Shown here: one piece after another, positions 17,139 to 27,168 of the stretch | How the letters are laid out: each line of letters starts with the position of its first letter | Position numbering within the stretch: position 1 is the stretch's first letter | DNA from: Brevibacterium marinum | GTDB lineage: Bacteria > Actinomycetota > Actinomycetes > Actinomycetales > Brevibacteriaceae | NCBI RefSeq assembly: GCF_011927955.1 | Contig: NZ_JAATJN010000001.1 | Coordinates: forward strand, 2,852,001-2,916,000 | Direction of reading: 5' to 3' | DNA length: 64,000 nucleotides | Translations under genes and position numbers: made by a program | Notes under the pieces: model-generated | Databases searched by the model: none | Seen by the model: the letters and a program-made list of their open reading frames with translations, nothing else | What the model was told of the DNA's origin: nothing

Positions 17139-18764
17139 TCAGCCTCGGCTCTCGGATGCTGTTCGCGCGGTTTCCCGGGATCCGATCGCCTCCACCGCAC
17201 CGGCCGCTGCCGCCGCGCCGAGGACCGCAGCCGCTTTGTTCTGCGACTCCTGGTATTCGGTTTCGGGCACCGAATCGGCGACGAGGCCACCGCCGGCGTA
17301 GACGCTCATGACCGAGTCGCGCAGGACCCCGGTGCGAATGGCGATCGCCAGGTCGAGGTCGCCGGTGAATGACATGTAACCGACGACTCCTCCGTAGATC
17401 CCACGTCCGATGACCTCGAGCTCGTCGATGATCTGCAGGGCGCGAGGCTTCGGGGCTCCGGAGAGCGTACCTGCGGGGAAGGTGGCGCGGAGCACGTCGA
17501 CCGCATCGTGCCCGGGGGCGAGCTCACCGCGGACTGTCGACGAGATGTGCATGATGTGGCTGTAGCGGACGATGTCCATGAACTCGCTGACATCGACCGT
17601 CCCAGCGCGGCTGACCTTCGCGAGGTCGTTGCGGGCGAGGTCGACGAGCATGAGATGCTCGGCGCGTTCCTTCTCGTCGCTGATCAGGTCCCGGGCGAGA
17701 GCCGAGTCCTCTTCGGGGGTGGCTCCTCGGGGACGCGAGCCTGCGATGGGGTGGGTGACGATGTCGCCGGAACGAACCGTGACCAGAGCCTCCGGCGAGG
17801 AGCCGATGATGCTGACGGGGCGGTCCTGGTCGTCATGGAGATTGAGCAGGTACATGAATGGGCTCGGGTTCGAATGCCGGAGCATCCGGTAGACGGCGAG
17901 CGGGTCGGCGTCGCACTCGGTGTCGAACCTCTGACCGAGGACGACCTGGAAGACCTCTCCGTCGACGATGTCGCGTTTGGCCCGTTCGACGCTGTCGAGG
18001 TAGGACTGCGGTTGAGTGCGAGGCCGAACCTCGGGGGTGACGAAGTGCGTGCTCGAGATCTCGGCGGAGCTGGGCGCGCTGATCCTCTCGAGCATCGCTT
18101 CGATCCGGTCGACTCCTGCGGAGTACGCCTCGTCGATGCCGGTGTCGGCGCCGTTGACGTTGAAGACGTTGGCCACGAGCGTCAGCGTTCCCGAGTAGTG
18201 GTCGTAGACGGCGATGTCGCCGGGAATCATCAGCTGCACGGTCGGCAGATGGTGTTCATTGGCCAGCCCGGGGCCGAGGTTCTCGAACTCACGCACGATG
18301 TCCCAACCGAAGTATCCGACGAAGCTCGAGACCATGGGCGGCAGAACCGACTCCGCCTCATCGACTGCCAGCAGTTCGAGGGTCGCGGTCACGGCGTCCA
18401 GCACACTGCCTTCGGTGGGGATTCCCACCGGCGGTGTGCCTTCCCACCGGAAGCCGTCACCGTCGGAGAACAGCGTCGCCACGGGTGCGGAGCCGATGAA
18501 TGAGTATCGTGCCCAGGCTCCGGACACGGCGGATTCGAAGAGAAAGCTGCCGGGTCCGCCGTCGGTGAGCTTGCGGTACAGACTCAGGGGCGTCTCCGCA
18601 TCGGCAAGGACCTCCGCGTGGACGGGGACCAGACGGTGATCGGCCCCCGAAGCACGGAACTCCTCAAGGCTGGGTCGGATCGTCAGGCCCGCATCCGCGG
18701 CAGCGGCTCCTGTCGTTGCGGCAGGCGGTGTCGCAGAGTTCGTGGTCACTGGGTCAGTCGGCAC
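17139..18764 (-). CDS. trpE: anthranilate synthase component I
   Basis: Makes anthranilate from chorismate with ammonia supplied by TrpG. 541 residues. The chorismate-binding core is intact: [37 protein letters not shown]-like [27 protein letters not shown] and YGGVVGY. The N-terminal GSFLFESA corresponds to the LLES region that binds feedback tryptophan in other TrpE proteins. The first ~28 residues are alanine/threonine-rich and probably disordered. The start overlaps hisI by 11 bp, leaving no room for a trp leader peptide here. Neither trpG nor trpD is in the window. Confidence 0.96.
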   Translation of the reverse strand: MPTDPVTTNSATPPAATTGAAAADAGLTIRPSLEEFRASGADHRLVPVHAEVLADAETPLSLYRKLTDGGPGSFLFESAVSGAWARYSFIGSAPVATLFSDGDGFRWEGTPPVGIPTEGSVLDAVTATLELLAVDEAESVLPPMVSSFVGYFGWDIVREFENLGPGLANEHHLPTVQLMIPGDIAVYDHYSGTLTLVANVFNVNGADTGIDEAYSAGVDRIEAMLERISAPSSAEISSTHFVTPEVRPRTQPQSYLDSVERAKRDIVDGEVFQVVLGQRFDTECDADPLAVYRMLRHSNPSPFMYLLNLHDDQDRPVSIIGSSPEALVTVRSGDIVTHPIAGSRPRGATPEEDSALARDLISDEKERAEHLMLVDLARNDLAKVSRAGTVDVSEFMDIVRYSHIMHISSTVRGELAPGHDAVDVLRATFPAGTLSGAPKPRALQIIDELEVIGRGIYGGVVGYMSFTGDLDLAIAIRTGVLRDSVMSVYAGGGLVADSVPETEYQESQNKAAAVLGAAAAAGAVEAIGSRETARTASESRG

Positions 18765-19155
18765 TGATGGTCCTTCCGGTGAAGCACGTCGGGGTCAGGG
18801 TGTGGCAGGCGGGGCCGGTCTGGTCGACCTCCATGAGCAGGGCGTCGGCATCGCAGTCGAGGCTCAGGGACACCAGTCTCTGGATGTGCCCGGAGGTCTC
18901 GCCCTTGACCCAGTATTCCTGCCTCGACCGTGACCAGTACACGGCACGACCGCCGTTCAGAGTCCGTTCGACCGCTTCGACGTCCATCCAGGCCATCATC
19001 AGGACCTGCCGGCTGGTGGCCTCCTGCACGATGACGGGGATGAGCCCGTCGGCGTCGACCGTGATCAGCTCGCGCCAGTTCTCCGGATTCGCATCGGTCC
19101 GGCCTCCGGCTCCCTGTGCGCTCGTGTTCTGTGCGCGCGTGTCCTGTGCGTTCAT
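18754..19155 (-). CDS. hisI: phosphoribosyl-AMP cyclohydrolase
   Basis: Third step of histidine synthesis, opening the purine ring of PR-AMP. 133 residues with the HisI core: [34 protein letters not shown] and the metal-binding [20 protein letters not shown] segment, split here by visible Cys/His positions. The N-terminal ~23 residues are low-complexity. It is a stand-alone cyclohydrolase; the pyrophosphohydrolase HisE is a separate gene at 24.1 kb. ATGA overlap with hisF, 11-bp overlap with trpE. Confidence 0.95.
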   Translation of the reverse strand: MNAQDTRAQNTSAQGAGGRTDANPENWRELITVDADGLIPVIVQEATSRQVLMMAWMDVEAVERTLNGGRAVYWSRSRQEYWVKGETSGHIQRLVSLSLDCDADALLMEVDQTGPACHTLTPTCFTGRTISAD

Positions 19156-19916
19156 CGAACTTCCATCCCCTCGGCACGCAGAGCGTCTTTGACTTCGGCG
19201 ATGCTCAACGTCCCGAAATGGAAGACGCTTGCCGCCAGCAGGGCATCGGCGCCGGCGGCCACCGCCGGGGCGAAGTGCTCGACTCGTCCTGCGCCTCCGG
19301 AGGCGATCAGTGGGACGTCGACGGCTGCGCGGGCGGCCGCGATGAGTTCGAGGTCGAAGCCGTCACGGGTGCCGTCGGCGTCGATGGAGTTGAGCAGGAT
19401 CTCACCCACACCTCGTTCGGCCGCCTCGGTGACCCAGTCGATCGCGCAGCGTCCGGTTCCCTCGCGGCCTCCGCGGGTCGTGACTTCGAACCCCGAAGGC
19501 GTCTGCCCGCCCTGCGTGCGCCTCGCGTCGAGGGACAGGACGAGCACCTGGTTGCCGAAGTGGTGGGCGATCTCGCTGATGAGCTCCGGGTCGGCCACCG
19601 CGGAGGTGTTGACGGAGACCTTGTCGGCGCCGTCGCGCAGGAGCCGGTCGACGTCGGCGACGCTGCGGATCCCGCCGCCGACGGTCAGCGGGATGAAGAC
19701 CTCTTCGGCACAGGCGCGGACGATGTCGTGGACGGTCTCCCGATCGCCGCTGCTGGCGGTGACGTCGAGGAACGTCAGTTCGTCGGCCCCGGATTCTCCG
19801 TAGCGTCGGGCCAGTTCGACGGGATCGCCGGCGTCCTTGAGGTCGGCGAACTTCACACCTTTGACGACACGTCCCTCGTCGACGTCGAGGCACGGGATGA
19901 CTCTGATGGCAACCAT
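19152..19916 (-). CDS. hisF: imidazole glycerol phosphate synthase cyclase subunit
   Basis: TIM-barrel cyclase that, with glutaminase HisH, makes IGP and AICAR from PRFAR. About 254 residues. The catalytic aspartates sit in [14 protein letters not shown] (near residue 9-11) and [15 protein letters not shown]. The phosphate loops TVGGGIRSV and ASGGAG are present. The start at 19916 has GGAGG 7 nt upstream. It begins 10 bp after the carboxyltransferase stop, so the two are probably cotranscribed. No hisH is in the window. Confidence 0.97.
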   Translation of the reverse strand: MVAIRVIPCLDVDEGRVVKGVKFADLKDAGDPVELARRYGESGADELTFLDVTASSGDRETVHDIVRACAEEVFIPLTVGGGIRSVADVDRLLRDGADKVSVNTSAVADPELISEIAHHFGNQVLVLSLDARRTQGGQTPSGFEVTTRGGREGTGRCAIDWVTEAAERGVGEILLNSIDADGTRDGFDLELIAAARAAVDVPLIASGGAGRVEHFAPAVAAGADALLAASVFHFGTLSIAEVKDALRAEGMEVR

Positions 19917-19926
19917 GTGGGCCCTC

Positions 19927-21429
19927 CTAGATTCCCAGCATCCGATACCGCTCCATCCGACGTGCCGAACGCCGGTCGGAGGGCTCGCGCATGAGTTCGA
20001 TGAGTTCGTACTCAAGTGTCGCACCGACCCTGGACACGAAGTCCAACGGCTCCTCACTCGCATCTGGATGTTCGGCGATGATGCGGTCGACGACGCGGGT
20101 GGCCTTGAGCATCGGTGCGTGCACGCCCTGGCTCTGCGCCATCTCGGGTGCCCGATCGGTCGTGCGGTGCACGATCGCCGATGCTCCTTCCGGCGGCAGC
20201 GGTGAGAGCCACCCGTTCTCGGCGCTGAGCACCCTGTCTGCGGGGATCAGCGCCAGCGCTCCCCCGCCCGAGCCCTCACCGAGGATGAGGGAGACCGAGG
20301 GGGCATCGAGGTTCGCGAGATCGGCGAGGCTGCGAGCGATCTCGCCGGCGATTCCGCCCTCCTCGGCGGACTTCGACAGAGCGGCTCCGGGCGTGTCGAT
20401 GACGGTCACGAGCGGCAGGTCGAGCTCGGCGGCCAAGCGCATGCCGCGCCGGGCCTCCCGCAGCGCCGCGGGCCCGAGCGGCGCCCGGGAATCCTGCCGG
20501 AACCGATCCTGACCGAGGACGATGCACGGGGCGGAACCGAACTTCGCCAGCGCGAGCAGAAGCCCGGGGTCCTTCTCTCCCTGGCCGGTTCCGTTGAGCG
20601 GAAGCACGGTGTTGGCGGCCGTGCGCAGCAGGTCTCGGACCCCAGGCCGGTCGGGATTGCGGGACCGGGTGATCGCCTGCCAGGCCTCGGAGTTCGGGTC
20701 GACTACCCCAGGTCGGGTCTCCGGGTCCGGCACGCGGGGCGGGATCTCCTTGGCGCCCATGAGAACGTCGAGGACGCGAGCGACGGTGGCCTGGATCCGC
20801 TCGGGGCCGATCACGGCGTCGATGATGCCGTGCTTGTGCAGGTTCTCACCCGTCTGCACGTTCTCCGGGAACTTCTCGTCGTAGATCGCTTCGAAGACAC
20901 GGGGACCGAGGAACCCGATGAGCGATCCCGCCTCGGCGACGGTGACATGGCCCATCGACCCCCAGGAGGCGAAGACGCCGCCTGTGGTCGGATGGCGCAG
21001 GTAGACCAGGTACGGCAGAGCGGCTCGTCGGTGGGCCATGACGGCGTTCGTGATCTTGACCATCGACAGGAAGGCGATCGTGCCTTCCTGCATCCTCGTC
21101 CCGCCCGAGGCCGGACCGGCCAGCAGCGGCAGCCCTTCGAGGGTGGCGCGTTCGATCGCGTCGACGAGTCGTTGGGCGGCGGCGACGCCGATGGATCCTG
21201 CGAGGAACCGGAACTCTCCGGCGACGATGGCCACGCGGCGGCCCTCGATGGTGCCCTCTCCGGTGATGACGGCCTCGTCAACTCCGGACTTCTCCCGAGC
21301 CGCGGCGAGTTCGGCCGCGTACTCCGCGGACACGCCTCCGGCAGGCGTGATCGGCGTCGTGTCCCAGGATCCGAAGGATCCGTCGTCCACGACGATGTCG
21401 ACGAGTTCATGTGCGTTCAACCGTGCCAC
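19927..21429 (-). CDS. acyl-CoA carboxyltransferase, fused beta-alpha type (AccD-AccA)
   Basis: 500 residues. The N-terminal half resembles Acc[17 protein letters not shown] and [20 protein letters not shown] form the CoA-binding fold. The C-terminal half resembles Acc[20 protein letters not shown] and [19 protein letters not shown]. The AccD zinc ribbon is absent. Such proteins transfer carboxyl from biotin to acetyl-CoA or another acyl-CoA; the biotin carboxylase/carrier is not encoded here. The start is GTG with GGAG about 8 nt upstream. It lies directly upstream of hisF and downstream of a CoA-transferase gene, an unexpected lipid-type enzyme within amino-acid genes. The exact acyl-CoA is unknown. 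Confidence 0.85.
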   Translation of the reverse strand: MARLNAHELVDIVVDDGSFGSWDTTPITPAGGVSAEYAAELAAAREKSGVDEAVITGEGTIEGRRVAIVAGEFRFLAGSIGVAAAQRLVDAIERATLEGLPLLAGPASGGTRMQEGTIAFLSMVKITNAVMAHRRAALPYLVYLRHPTTGGVFASWGSMGHVTVAEAGSLIGFLGPRVFEAIYDEKFPENVQTGENLHKHGIIDAVIGPERIQATVARVLDVLMGAKEIPPRVPDPETRPGVVDPNSEAWQAITRSRNPDRPGVRDLLRTAANTVLPLNGTGQGEKDPGLLLALAKFGSAPCIVLGQDRFRQDSRAPLGPAALREARRGMRLAAELDLPLVTVIDTPGAALSKSAEEGGIAGEIARSLADLANLDAPSVSLILGEGSGGGALALIPADRVLSAENGWLSPLPPEGASAIVHRTTDRAPEMAQSQGVHAPMLKATRVVDRIIAEHPDASEEPLDFVSRVGATLEYELIELMREPSDRRSARRMERYRMLGI

Positions 21430-21520
21430 GTGCTTATCTCCTGTTTCGGATGTGACTGACGGGGATCAGGGTCTGCGGATCATCCCTGCGGTGCCGCGCC
21501 GGATCCGCCGGCCGGGTGTC

Positions 21521-22726
21521 TCAATCGTCGGAGTCGAGCCAGGACACGATCGCCTCGGCGTCCTCGTTGAGCAGAGGCGGCGCGTCGTGGGCGGTCCGTG
21601 TGGTCTCGACCTCGGTCTCACCATCGGCGTCGAAGAACCGCAGGGGCGGCCCCGGCAGATCGATATCGCCGAGCACGGGGTGGTCGACGGAGACCTTGAG
21701 TCCCTGACTGAGCGCCTGATCCCAGGAATAGACCTCCTCGAGGGTGCGGACCGTGCCGGAGGGGATTCCGGCGTCTGCGAGCTTCGCGAGCAGATCGTCC
21801 GGACCGTACTCGGCGAATCGACTTTCGATGAGTTCGATGACGGCGGGACGGTTCGCCACACGTGAGGAGTTGTCGGCCATGCCCTCGGTCGCCGGATCGA
21901 TGTCGAAGGCGGCGCAGAACTTCTGCCACAGGTTCTCGTTGCCCACGGAGATCTGCACGGCACCTTCGTGGCATCTGAAGAGACCGTAGGGCGAGAGCGA
22001 GGGGTGGTGGTTGCCGCCGGGTGCGGGATTCTGTCCGGCCACGGTGGCGCGTGTGCCCTGGAAGGCGTGGACACCGACCATGCCGGCGATGAGGGAGGTG
22101 CGGACCACCTTGCCCTTGCCGGTGCGTTCGCGTTCGAGGAGGGCCGCGAGGACGCCGTAGGAACCGTAGATGCCGGCGAGGAGGTCGGCGATGGGAACTC
22201 CGACACGCTGCATGTCGTCGGGGCCGGATCCCGTCAGAGACATGAGTCCTGCCTCGCCCTGGGCGATCTGGTCGTAGCCGGCGCGGGAGGACTCGGGGCC
22301 GTCGTGTCCGAAGCCGGTGATGGACAGGATCACGAGGCGGGGGTTGATCTCCATGCACACGGCGGTGGAGAAGCCGAGGCGGTCGAGGACGCCGGAGCGG
22401 AAGTTCTCGATGAGCACGTCGGCCCGGGAGATGAGCTCACGCAGCGTGTCGGTGCCGGTGTCGGACTTGAGGTCGAGGGCGATGGACTCCTTGTTGCGGT
22501 TGCAGGAGAAGAAGTACGTGGCCTGCGGATCGTCCTCGGGACCGACGAACGGAGGACCCCATGACCGGGAGTCGTCGCCCCTGCCCGGGTTCTCGACCTT
22601 GATCACTCGGGCGCCGAGGTCGCCGAACATCATTCCCGCGTGTGGGCCCGCCAATGCGCGGGAGAGGTCGATGACCGTGTATCCGGTCAGTGGGCCGTCG
22701 ACCCCGGTGTCTGTGTCGTTCGACAT
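21521..22726 (-). CDS. CaiB/BaiF-family (class III) CoA-transferase
   Basis: About 401 residues. Moves CoA between carboxylic acids through an aspartyl-CoA thioester. The N-terminus LTGYTVIDLSRALAGPHAGM and DLGARVIKVENP are typical. The likely catalytic Asp is in SRAGYDQIAQGEAGLMSLTG. Later family stretches are LLAGIYGSYGVLAALLERE and PIADL. The start at 22726 is chosen because AAGGAGGAATAGGA precedes it. The longer frame upstream only overlaps the PH-domain gene, which ends 3 bp before. Substrates cannot be deduced; the neighbouring carboxyltransferase hints at acyl-CoA metabolism. Confidence 0.87.
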   Translation of the reverse strand: MSNDTDTGVDGPLTGYTVIDLSRALAGPHAGMMFGDLGARVIKVENPGRGDDSRSWGPPFVGPEDDPQATYFFSCNRNKESIALDLKSDTGTDTLRELISRADVLIENFRSGVLDRLGFSTAVCMEINPRLVILSITGFGHDGPESSRAGYDQIAQGEAGLMSLTGSGPDDMQRVGVPIADLLAGIYGSYGVLAALLERERTGKGKVVRTSLIAGMVGVHAFQGTRATVAGQNPAPGGNHHPSLSPYGLFRCHEGAVQISVGNENLWQKFCAAFDIDPATEGMADNSSRVANRPAVIELIESRFAEYGPDDLLAKLADAGIPSGTVRTLEEVYSWDQALSQGLKVSVDHPVLGDIDLPGPPLRFFDADGETEVETTRTAHDAPPLLNEDAEAIVSWLDSDD

Positions 22727-22728
22727 TC

Positions 22729-23190
22729 CTATTCCTCCTTGAAGTGGGTCCATTCGGCGATGAGCATGCGCAGTCGCCGACATTCCTCGTGAGCCTTCGG
22801 TCCATCCGCGTGTTGGATCGCCATCACGGCGTACGTGGTGCCGTCCGTGAGATCGAGTGTCGGCCACGGATCGTCGCCCTCCGGTGAGAAGGCGACCCCG
22901 AGGATCTGCCCCCAGGCGAAGGTCCGCGTCCTCACCATGTTCTTGACGACCAGGCCCGCTCGGCTCGGTCTCGCCTGGATGTCGGCCACTCGCAGCAGTG
23001 CGGCCGCGAAGATGACGCCCAGTACGTTCATCCATATCACGTCGAGCGGAGTCCAGGGTTCCCAGTCCACGACGAGCAGGGCGACGGACAGGATCGCGAA
23101 GCCGATGAACAGCGCCACGGAGCCGACGATGCTGATCACGCGCACCTGGCGGGGTCTGAAGACGCGGAAGTCAGATTCGGCAGGCGCCAA
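22729..23190 (-). CDS. PH-domain membrane protein
   Basis: 153 residues with two N-terminal transmembrane helices (VRVISIVGSVALFIGFAIL and IWMNVLGVIFAAALL). A small beta-rich C-terminal domain (GLVVKNMVRTRTFAWGQILGVAF) has the pattern of bacterial PH domains (bPH type). In Actinobacteria such a gene often follows hisG, and here it overlaps hisG by 20 bp. Function unknown; no catalytic motif. Confidence 0.8.
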   Translation of the reverse strand: MAPAESDFRVFRPRQVRVISIVGSVALFIGFAILSVALLVVDWEPWTPLDVIWMNVLGVIFAAALLRVADIQARPSRAGLVVKNMVRTRTFAWGQILGVAFSPEGDDPWPTLDLTDGTTYAVMAIQHADGPKAHEECRRLRMLIAEWTHFKEE

Positions 23191-24010
23191 TGTTCGTCAC
23201 CAGAATCGCACGGGCACCGACCGCGTAGAGACGGTCCATGACATTGTTGACCTCTTTGGACTCGACCATGACCCGGGCCGCGACCCATCCCGTCTCCTGC
23301 AGAGGGGAGATAGTCGGAGATTCGAGGCCGGGTGTGAGTCCGAGGGCTTCGGGCAGGAGGCGCTCTTCGATGTTGTAGTCGACGAGGACGTACTGCCGGG
23401 CCACCATGACGGATTCGAGTCGCCGCCGCAGCACCTCGATCGAGGCTGCCGCTCCATCCCTCTGGACGAGGACGGCCTCGGACTCGAGCAGTGGTTCGCC
23501 GAACGTCTCGAGCCCTGCGGCACGCAGGGTGCTGCCCGTCTCGACGACGTCGGCGATGGCATCGGCGACGCCGAGCTGGATGGAGACCTCGATGGCACCG
23601 TCGAGCTGCACGGTCTTCGCGTCGATGCCCCGGGCCTGCAGGTCCGAGTCGACGAGGTTGGGAAAGCTGGTGGCGATTCGCGCGCCCTCCAGCTGGGCTG
23701 GTGAGGAGAAGGAGCCCGTGACGCCGGCATAGAAGAAGCGGGAGGCTCCGAATCCGAGTCCCATGACCTCCTGGGCCTCGGCCTGCGACTCGAGCAGCAG
23801 GTCGCGACCGGTGATGCCGGCGTCGAGGATCCCGGATCCGACGTAGACGGCGATGTCACGGGGCCGAAGGTAGAAGAATTCGACGTCGTTGACTTCGTCC
23901 TGATGGACGAGGGTCTTGCTTCCCCGGCGGGTGGAGTATCCGGCTTCGCCGAGCATCTCGGAGGCGGCTTCGGACAGTGCGCCCTTGTTCGGCACGGCTA
24001 CACGCAGCAT
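23171..24010 (-). CDS. hisG: ATP phosphoribosyltransferase, long form
   Basis: First committed enzyme of histidine synthesis, joining ATP and PRPP. 279 residues, the long form with a C-terminal regulatory ACT-like domain (WVAARVMVESKEVNNVMDRL to the end) that usually confers histidine feedback. The catalytic part has LRVAVPNKGALSE, VYVGSGILDAGITGRDLL and the PRPP-site region ADAIADVVETGSTLRAAGL. The start ATG at 24010 has AAAGGA upstream. It follows hisE after 103 bp that contain 18-bp tandem repeats. Confidence 0.97.
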   Translation of the reverse strand: MLRVAVPNKGALSEAASEMLGEAGYSTRRGSKTLVHQDEVNDVEFFYLRPRDIAVYVGSGILDAGITGRDLLLESQAEAQEVMGLGFGASRFFYAGVTGSFSSPAQLEGARIATSFPNLVDSDLQARGIDAKTVQLDGAIEVSIQLGVADAIADVVETGSTLRAAGLETFGEPLLESEAVLVQRDGAAASIEVLRRRLESVMVARQYVLVDYNIEERLLPEALGLTPGLESPTISPLQETGWVAARVMVESKEVNNVMDRLYAVGARAILVTNIGACRI

Positions 24011-24061
24011 GGTGTCCTTTTGTGTTTCATCGTCTGAGGCGGGCTCTTGGAATGTGCGGCT

Positions 24062-24115
24062 GAGTCAACGTCAGCGGCCGAGTCAGCGTCGGCGGCTGGG
24101 TCGGAACGGTCGTCT
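24062..24115 (-). repeat. three 18-bp imperfect tandem repeats between hisE and hisG
   Basis: Units 24062-24079, 24080-24097 and 24098-24115. The first two differ at only three positions; the third is more diverged and runs into the hisE stop codon. They fill most of the hisE-hisG spacer. Confidence 0.7.
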
Positions 24116-24377
24116 ACAGGTGCGAGTTGACGTCGTCGAGGCTGAGGTCCTTGGCGAGCATGAGCACCTGCAGGTGGTAGAGCAGCTGCGAGATCTCCTC
24201 CGCAAGTTCGTCCTTGGTCTCGTATTCGGCCGCCATCCAGACCTCTGCGGCCTCTTCGACGACCTTCTTCCCGATCGCATGGACTCCGGCATCGAGTTCG
24301 GCCACGGTCTTCGAGCCCTCCGGGCGATCGTGGGACTTCTGCAGGAGTTCGGCGTAGAGCGAGTCAAAGGTCTTCAC
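24114..24377 (-). CDS. hisE: phosphoribosyl-ATP pyrophosphatase
   Basis: Second step of histidine synthesis, removing pyrophosphate from PR-ATP. 87 residues, the normal size of a free-standing HisE. The all-alpha NTP-pyrophosphohydrolase motif is visible: [17 protein letters not shown] followed by [18 protein letters not shown]. The start is GTG with no Shine-Dalgarno; TAGGCT ends 6 nt upstream, so a leaderless transcript starting the hisEG operon is likely. Tandem repeats flank it on both sides. Confidence 0.94.
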   Translation of the reverse strand: MKTFDSLYAELLQKSHDRPEGSKTVAELDAGVHAIGKKVVEEAAEVWMAAEYETKDELAEEISQLLYHLQVLMLAKDLSLDDVNSHL

Positions 24378-24383
24378 GAATCC

Positions 24384-24389
24384 AGCCTA
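24384..24389 (-). promoter_or_regulatory. putative -10 box of hisE (leaderless)
   Basis: TAGGCT on the minus strand ends 6 nt before the GTG start at 24377. The -35 region is not convincing. Same arrangement as at pdtaR and the MBL hydrolase gene. Confidence 0.45.
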
Positions 24390-24417
24390 ATACATCGACG
24401 TCATCGGGCTCACACGG

Positions 24418-24471
24418 GGTCTCGGTCGTCAGGACGGTCTCGGTCGCGACGACGGATTCAGTCGTCGGGAC
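24418..24471 (-). repeat. three 18-bp imperfect tandem repeats between pnuC and hisE
   Basis: Units 24418-24435, 24436-24453 and 24454-24471. The first two share GGTCTCGGTCG; the third overlaps the last codons of pnuC. The unit length equals that of the array on the other side of hisE. Confidence 0.7.
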
Positions 24472-25123
24472 GGCGATTGATGTCGGTGGCGCCGAGGTGC
24501 GGCGCGGAGATCGTCTGCCGTGATCTCTTCGACCAATCGATGAAGCCGATGACGACCATGACGAGGAAGATGAGGTAGACCGCTCCGGAGAACACGAGCC
24601 CACCGGCCACAGCCAGGGGAATGCCGACGAGGTCGACGGCCAGCCACACGAACCAGAACTCGACGATGGCCCGCCCCTGCGCGTACATCGCCACGAGCGA
24701 GCCGATGAAGATATAGGCGTCCGGGTAGGGATTCCAGGACCAGCCGCCCAGGGCCAGGACGTAGCCGAATACGCCTGTGCCCAGCAGGAGGGCGGCGATC
24801 AGCAGCAGACGCTCCTTCCAGCTCGCCCAGCGCACGATGACCTCGCCCGCGGCCTCGCGGGACTTCTTCCACTGCGTCCAGCCCCATATCGCGGCGACGA
24901 TGATGACCACCTGGCGGGAAGCATTTCCTCCCAGCCCAGCGGAGATGCTTGCGGAGAAGAGGAGGATGGAACCCGTTATCTGGACCGGCCATGACAGGAT
25001 GTTGCGGCGCAGCGCGAGGACCACCGTGGCCAGGGCGCAGATGTTGCCGAACAGGTCGGAGTACGGCACCGGTTTGCCCAGCAGTTCGAATGCCGGGGTG
25101 TTCAGCCAGTCGAGCAGTTCCAT
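24458..25123 (-). CDS. pnuC: PnuC-family nicotinamide riboside/mononucleotide transporter
   Basis: 221 residues with about seven membrane helices. PnuC facilitates uptake of NAD precursors (or related vitamins in subfamilies PnuT/PnuX). Family features are the W-rich membrane motifs VVIIVAAIWGWTQWKK, NPYPDAYIFIGSLVAMYAQG and VEFWFVWLAVDLVGIPLA. The C-terminal ~20 residues are polar. It lies 11 bp downstream of rpe, at the end of the mihF-to-pnuC run. No thiamine or FMN riboswitch is visible upstream, so NAD-type substrate is the default guess. Confidence 0.88.
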   Translation of the reverse strand: MELLDWLNTPAFELLGKPVPYSDLFGNICALATVVLALRRNILSWPVQITGSILLFSASISAGLGGNASRQVVIIVAAIWGWTQWKKSREAAGEVIVRWASWKERLLLIAALLLGTGVFGYVLALGGWSWNPYPDAYIFIGSLVAMYAQGRAIVEFWFVWLAVDLVGIPLAVAGGLVFSGAVYLIFLVMVVIGFIDWSKRSRQTISAPHLGATDINRRPDD

Positions 25124-25134
25124 AGCGACTCTCT

Positions 25135-25797
25135 TCAGTGCACGTGGGCGGCTGCGAGTTCGCGCAGCCCTGTTATCGCGGTGGCGGCGTCCTCGGCACC
25201 GTAGACGGCGGAACCGGCCACAAGCACGTCGGCTCCGGCGTCGACGACGCGTTCGATCGTCGACGTCGACACTCCCCCGTCGACCTGCAGTCTGATCTCA
25301 AGTCCCGCGGCCGAGATCGCCTCCCGGGTCCGCCGGATCTTCGGCAGGCAGACGTCGAGGAACTTCTGTCCGCCGAAGCCGGGCTCGACGGTCATGATGA
25401 GGATCTGGTCGAACTCGCCGAGGAGGTCGATGAAGGGTTCGATCGGGGTCGCCGGCTTGAGCGCGAGGCTGGCCCTGGCCCCCAGCTTCCGAATCTCCCG
25501 GGCCAGGCGCACGGGGGCTGCGGCCGCCTCGGCGTGGAAGGTCACCGAGGAGCAGCCGAGTTCGGCATAGACGGGGGCGTGCCGATCCGCCTCGGCGATC
25601 ATCAGGTGCGCGTCGAGCGGGATCGGGCTGATCGCATGGATCCGTTCGAGAACGGGTGGGCCGAAGGTCAGGTTCGGGACGAAATGGTTGTCCATCACGT
25701 CGATGTGCGCCATGTCGGCCGTGCTGATCTTGGCCAGCTCACCGCGCAGGTCCGAGAAATCGGAGCTGAGGATGCTGGGATTGATCTCGATCGCCAT
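25135..25797 (-). CDS. rpe: ribulose-phosphate 3-epimerase
   Basis: Interconverts ribulose 5-phosphate and xylulose 5-phosphate in the pentose phosphate pathway. 220 residues, TIM barrel. Motifs: [30 protein letters not shown] (metal His/Asp), [20 protein letters not shown] and [11 protein letters not shown]. It starts 1 bp after rsmB and precedes pnuC, so it is part of the same transcript. Confidence 0.96.
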   Translation of the reverse strand: MAIEINPSILSSDFSDLRGELAKISTADMAHIDVMDNHFVPNLTFGPPVLERIHAISPIPLDAHLMIAEADRHAPVYAELGCSSVTFHAEAAAAPVRLAREIRKLGARASLALKPATPIEPFIDLLGEFDQILIMTVEPGFGGQKFLDVCLPKIRRTREAISAAGLEIRLQVDGGVSTSTIERVVDAGADVLVAGSAVYGAEDAATAITGLRELAAAHVH

Positions 25798-25798
25798 T

Positions 25799-27163
25799 TC
25801 AGTTCGCCTTCCGCATCAGGGCCAAGAACATTCCATCGGTGCCGTGGATGTGTGGCCACAGCTGAGCGTATCGCCCCGCTCCCCGACTCACCGAGGTGAA
25901 ACTCTCTGCTTCGGTGCCGGTGACCTCGGCGAGGACGGTCGGGGCGTCGAGGATCTCGACGTCCTCGTCCCTCGCGCGGACGCGCAGGACGTCGTCGACG
26001 ACGAGAACGGTCTCCGCGTAGTGGGGCGAGCAGGTCGCGTAGGCGACGACTCCGCCCGGGGCGCACGCGTCCAGGGCCGCCCGCAGCAGGTCGCGCTGCA
26101 GTCCGGCCAAGGCGTTGATGTCCTCAGGTCTGCGTCGGTAGCGTGCTTCGGGGCGACGTCGCAGGGCGCCCATGCCGGAGCAGGGGACGTCGACGAGGAC
26201 TTTCGCATAGGGACCCGTGGCCTCGCGGGCGTCGCGGACTTCGCTGACGACGTTGTCGAGTGCCTGAGTGGAGGACCTCACGAGTTCGACCCGGTGCTCG
26301 CTCGAGTCGAAGGCGTCGAGGCCCGTCCCCGACTGCTTCGCGATCGCGGCGAGGACCGCGGCCTTGCCGCCGGGACCGGCGCACAGGTCTGCCCAGGTGC
26401 CTGACGGGGCTGCGACGTGGGCCAGAGCGAGTGCCACGAGAGCCGATCCTTCGTCCTGTACGCGTGCCCGGCCGGCCGCGACGGCGTCGACGTCCTTGGG
26501 CACGGCGGTGTCGAGTGTAACGCCGATGGGTGAGAGCTCAGTCGGCTGGCCGGGCAGCTCGTCGCGGTCGACGAGCCCGGGCAGGGCCGAAACGCTCACC
26601 TTCGCCGCCGCATTGTCGGCGGCAAGGAGGGCTTCGAGTTCGACAGTCTGCCGTCCGTGGCCCTTGAGGGCCTGCGTCAGGGCACGGACGATCCATTCGG
26701 GGTGGGAGTATTCGATCGCCTGCGCCCCCACCTCGGTGGTTCCGTCGGTGACACGACGCAGCCAGTCGGTCCGGTCGATCTCGGAGACCCGCCGCAGGAC
26801 GGCGTTGACGAACCCGGCGGTCTTCGGGGCGTAGGACTTGATCACGGCCACGGTCTCGGACAGTGCGGCATGGTCGGGTACTCGCATGGACAGAATCTGG
26901 TGGGTGCCGAGCCGCATTCCGGCCAGAGGCTCTGCGTCGATGCGCTCGATCGGACGGTTGGCGGCGGAGGCGATGATCGCATCGTAGAACTCCTGTTGGC
27001 GCAGAGCCCCGTAGGTAAGTTCTGTCGTGAATGCCGCGTCCTGGGGATCCATGTGCGTGCGAGCGAGCTTGGCGGGCAGGAGGAGGTTCGCATAGGAGTC
27101 CTTCGTCGCGACGTCGACGAGGACCTCCCAGGCGATGCGGCGGGGCAGGTTCTTCGCAGGCAT
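25799..27163 (-). CDS. rsmB: 16S rRNA (cytosine-C5) methyltransferase
   Basis: Methylates a cytosine (C967 in E. coli) of 16S rRNA. 454 residues. The N-terminal NusB-like RNA-binding domain is about residues 1-140 ([19 protein letters not shown]). The SAM domain has [18 protein letters not shown], the catalytic [18 protein letters not shown] and the second cysteine segment [11 protein letters not shown]. Lies between fmt and rpe with 1-5 bp gaps. Confidence 0.95.
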   Translation of the reverse strand: MPAKNLPRRIAWEVLVDVATKDSYANLLLPAKLARTHMDPQDAAFTTELTYGALRQQEFYDAIIASAANRPIERIDAEPLAGMRLGTHQILSMRVPDHAALSETVAVIKSYAPKTAGFVNAVLRRVSEIDRTDWLRRVTDGTTEVGAQAIEYSHPEWIVRALTQALKGHGRQTVELEALLAADNAAAKVSVSALPGLVDRDELPGQPTELSPIGVTLDTAVPKDVDAVAAGRARVQDEGSALVALALAHVAAPSGTWADLCAGPGGKAAVLAAIAKQSGTGLDAFDSSEHRVELVRSSTQALDNVVSEVRDAREATGPYAKVLVDVPCSGMGALRRRPEARYRRRPEDINALAGLQRDLLRAALDACAPGGVVAYATCSPHYAETVLVVDDVLRVRARDEDVEILDAPTVLAEVTGTEAESFTSVSRGAGRYAQLWPHIHGTDGMFLALMRKAN

Positions 27164-27168
27164 AGGTC

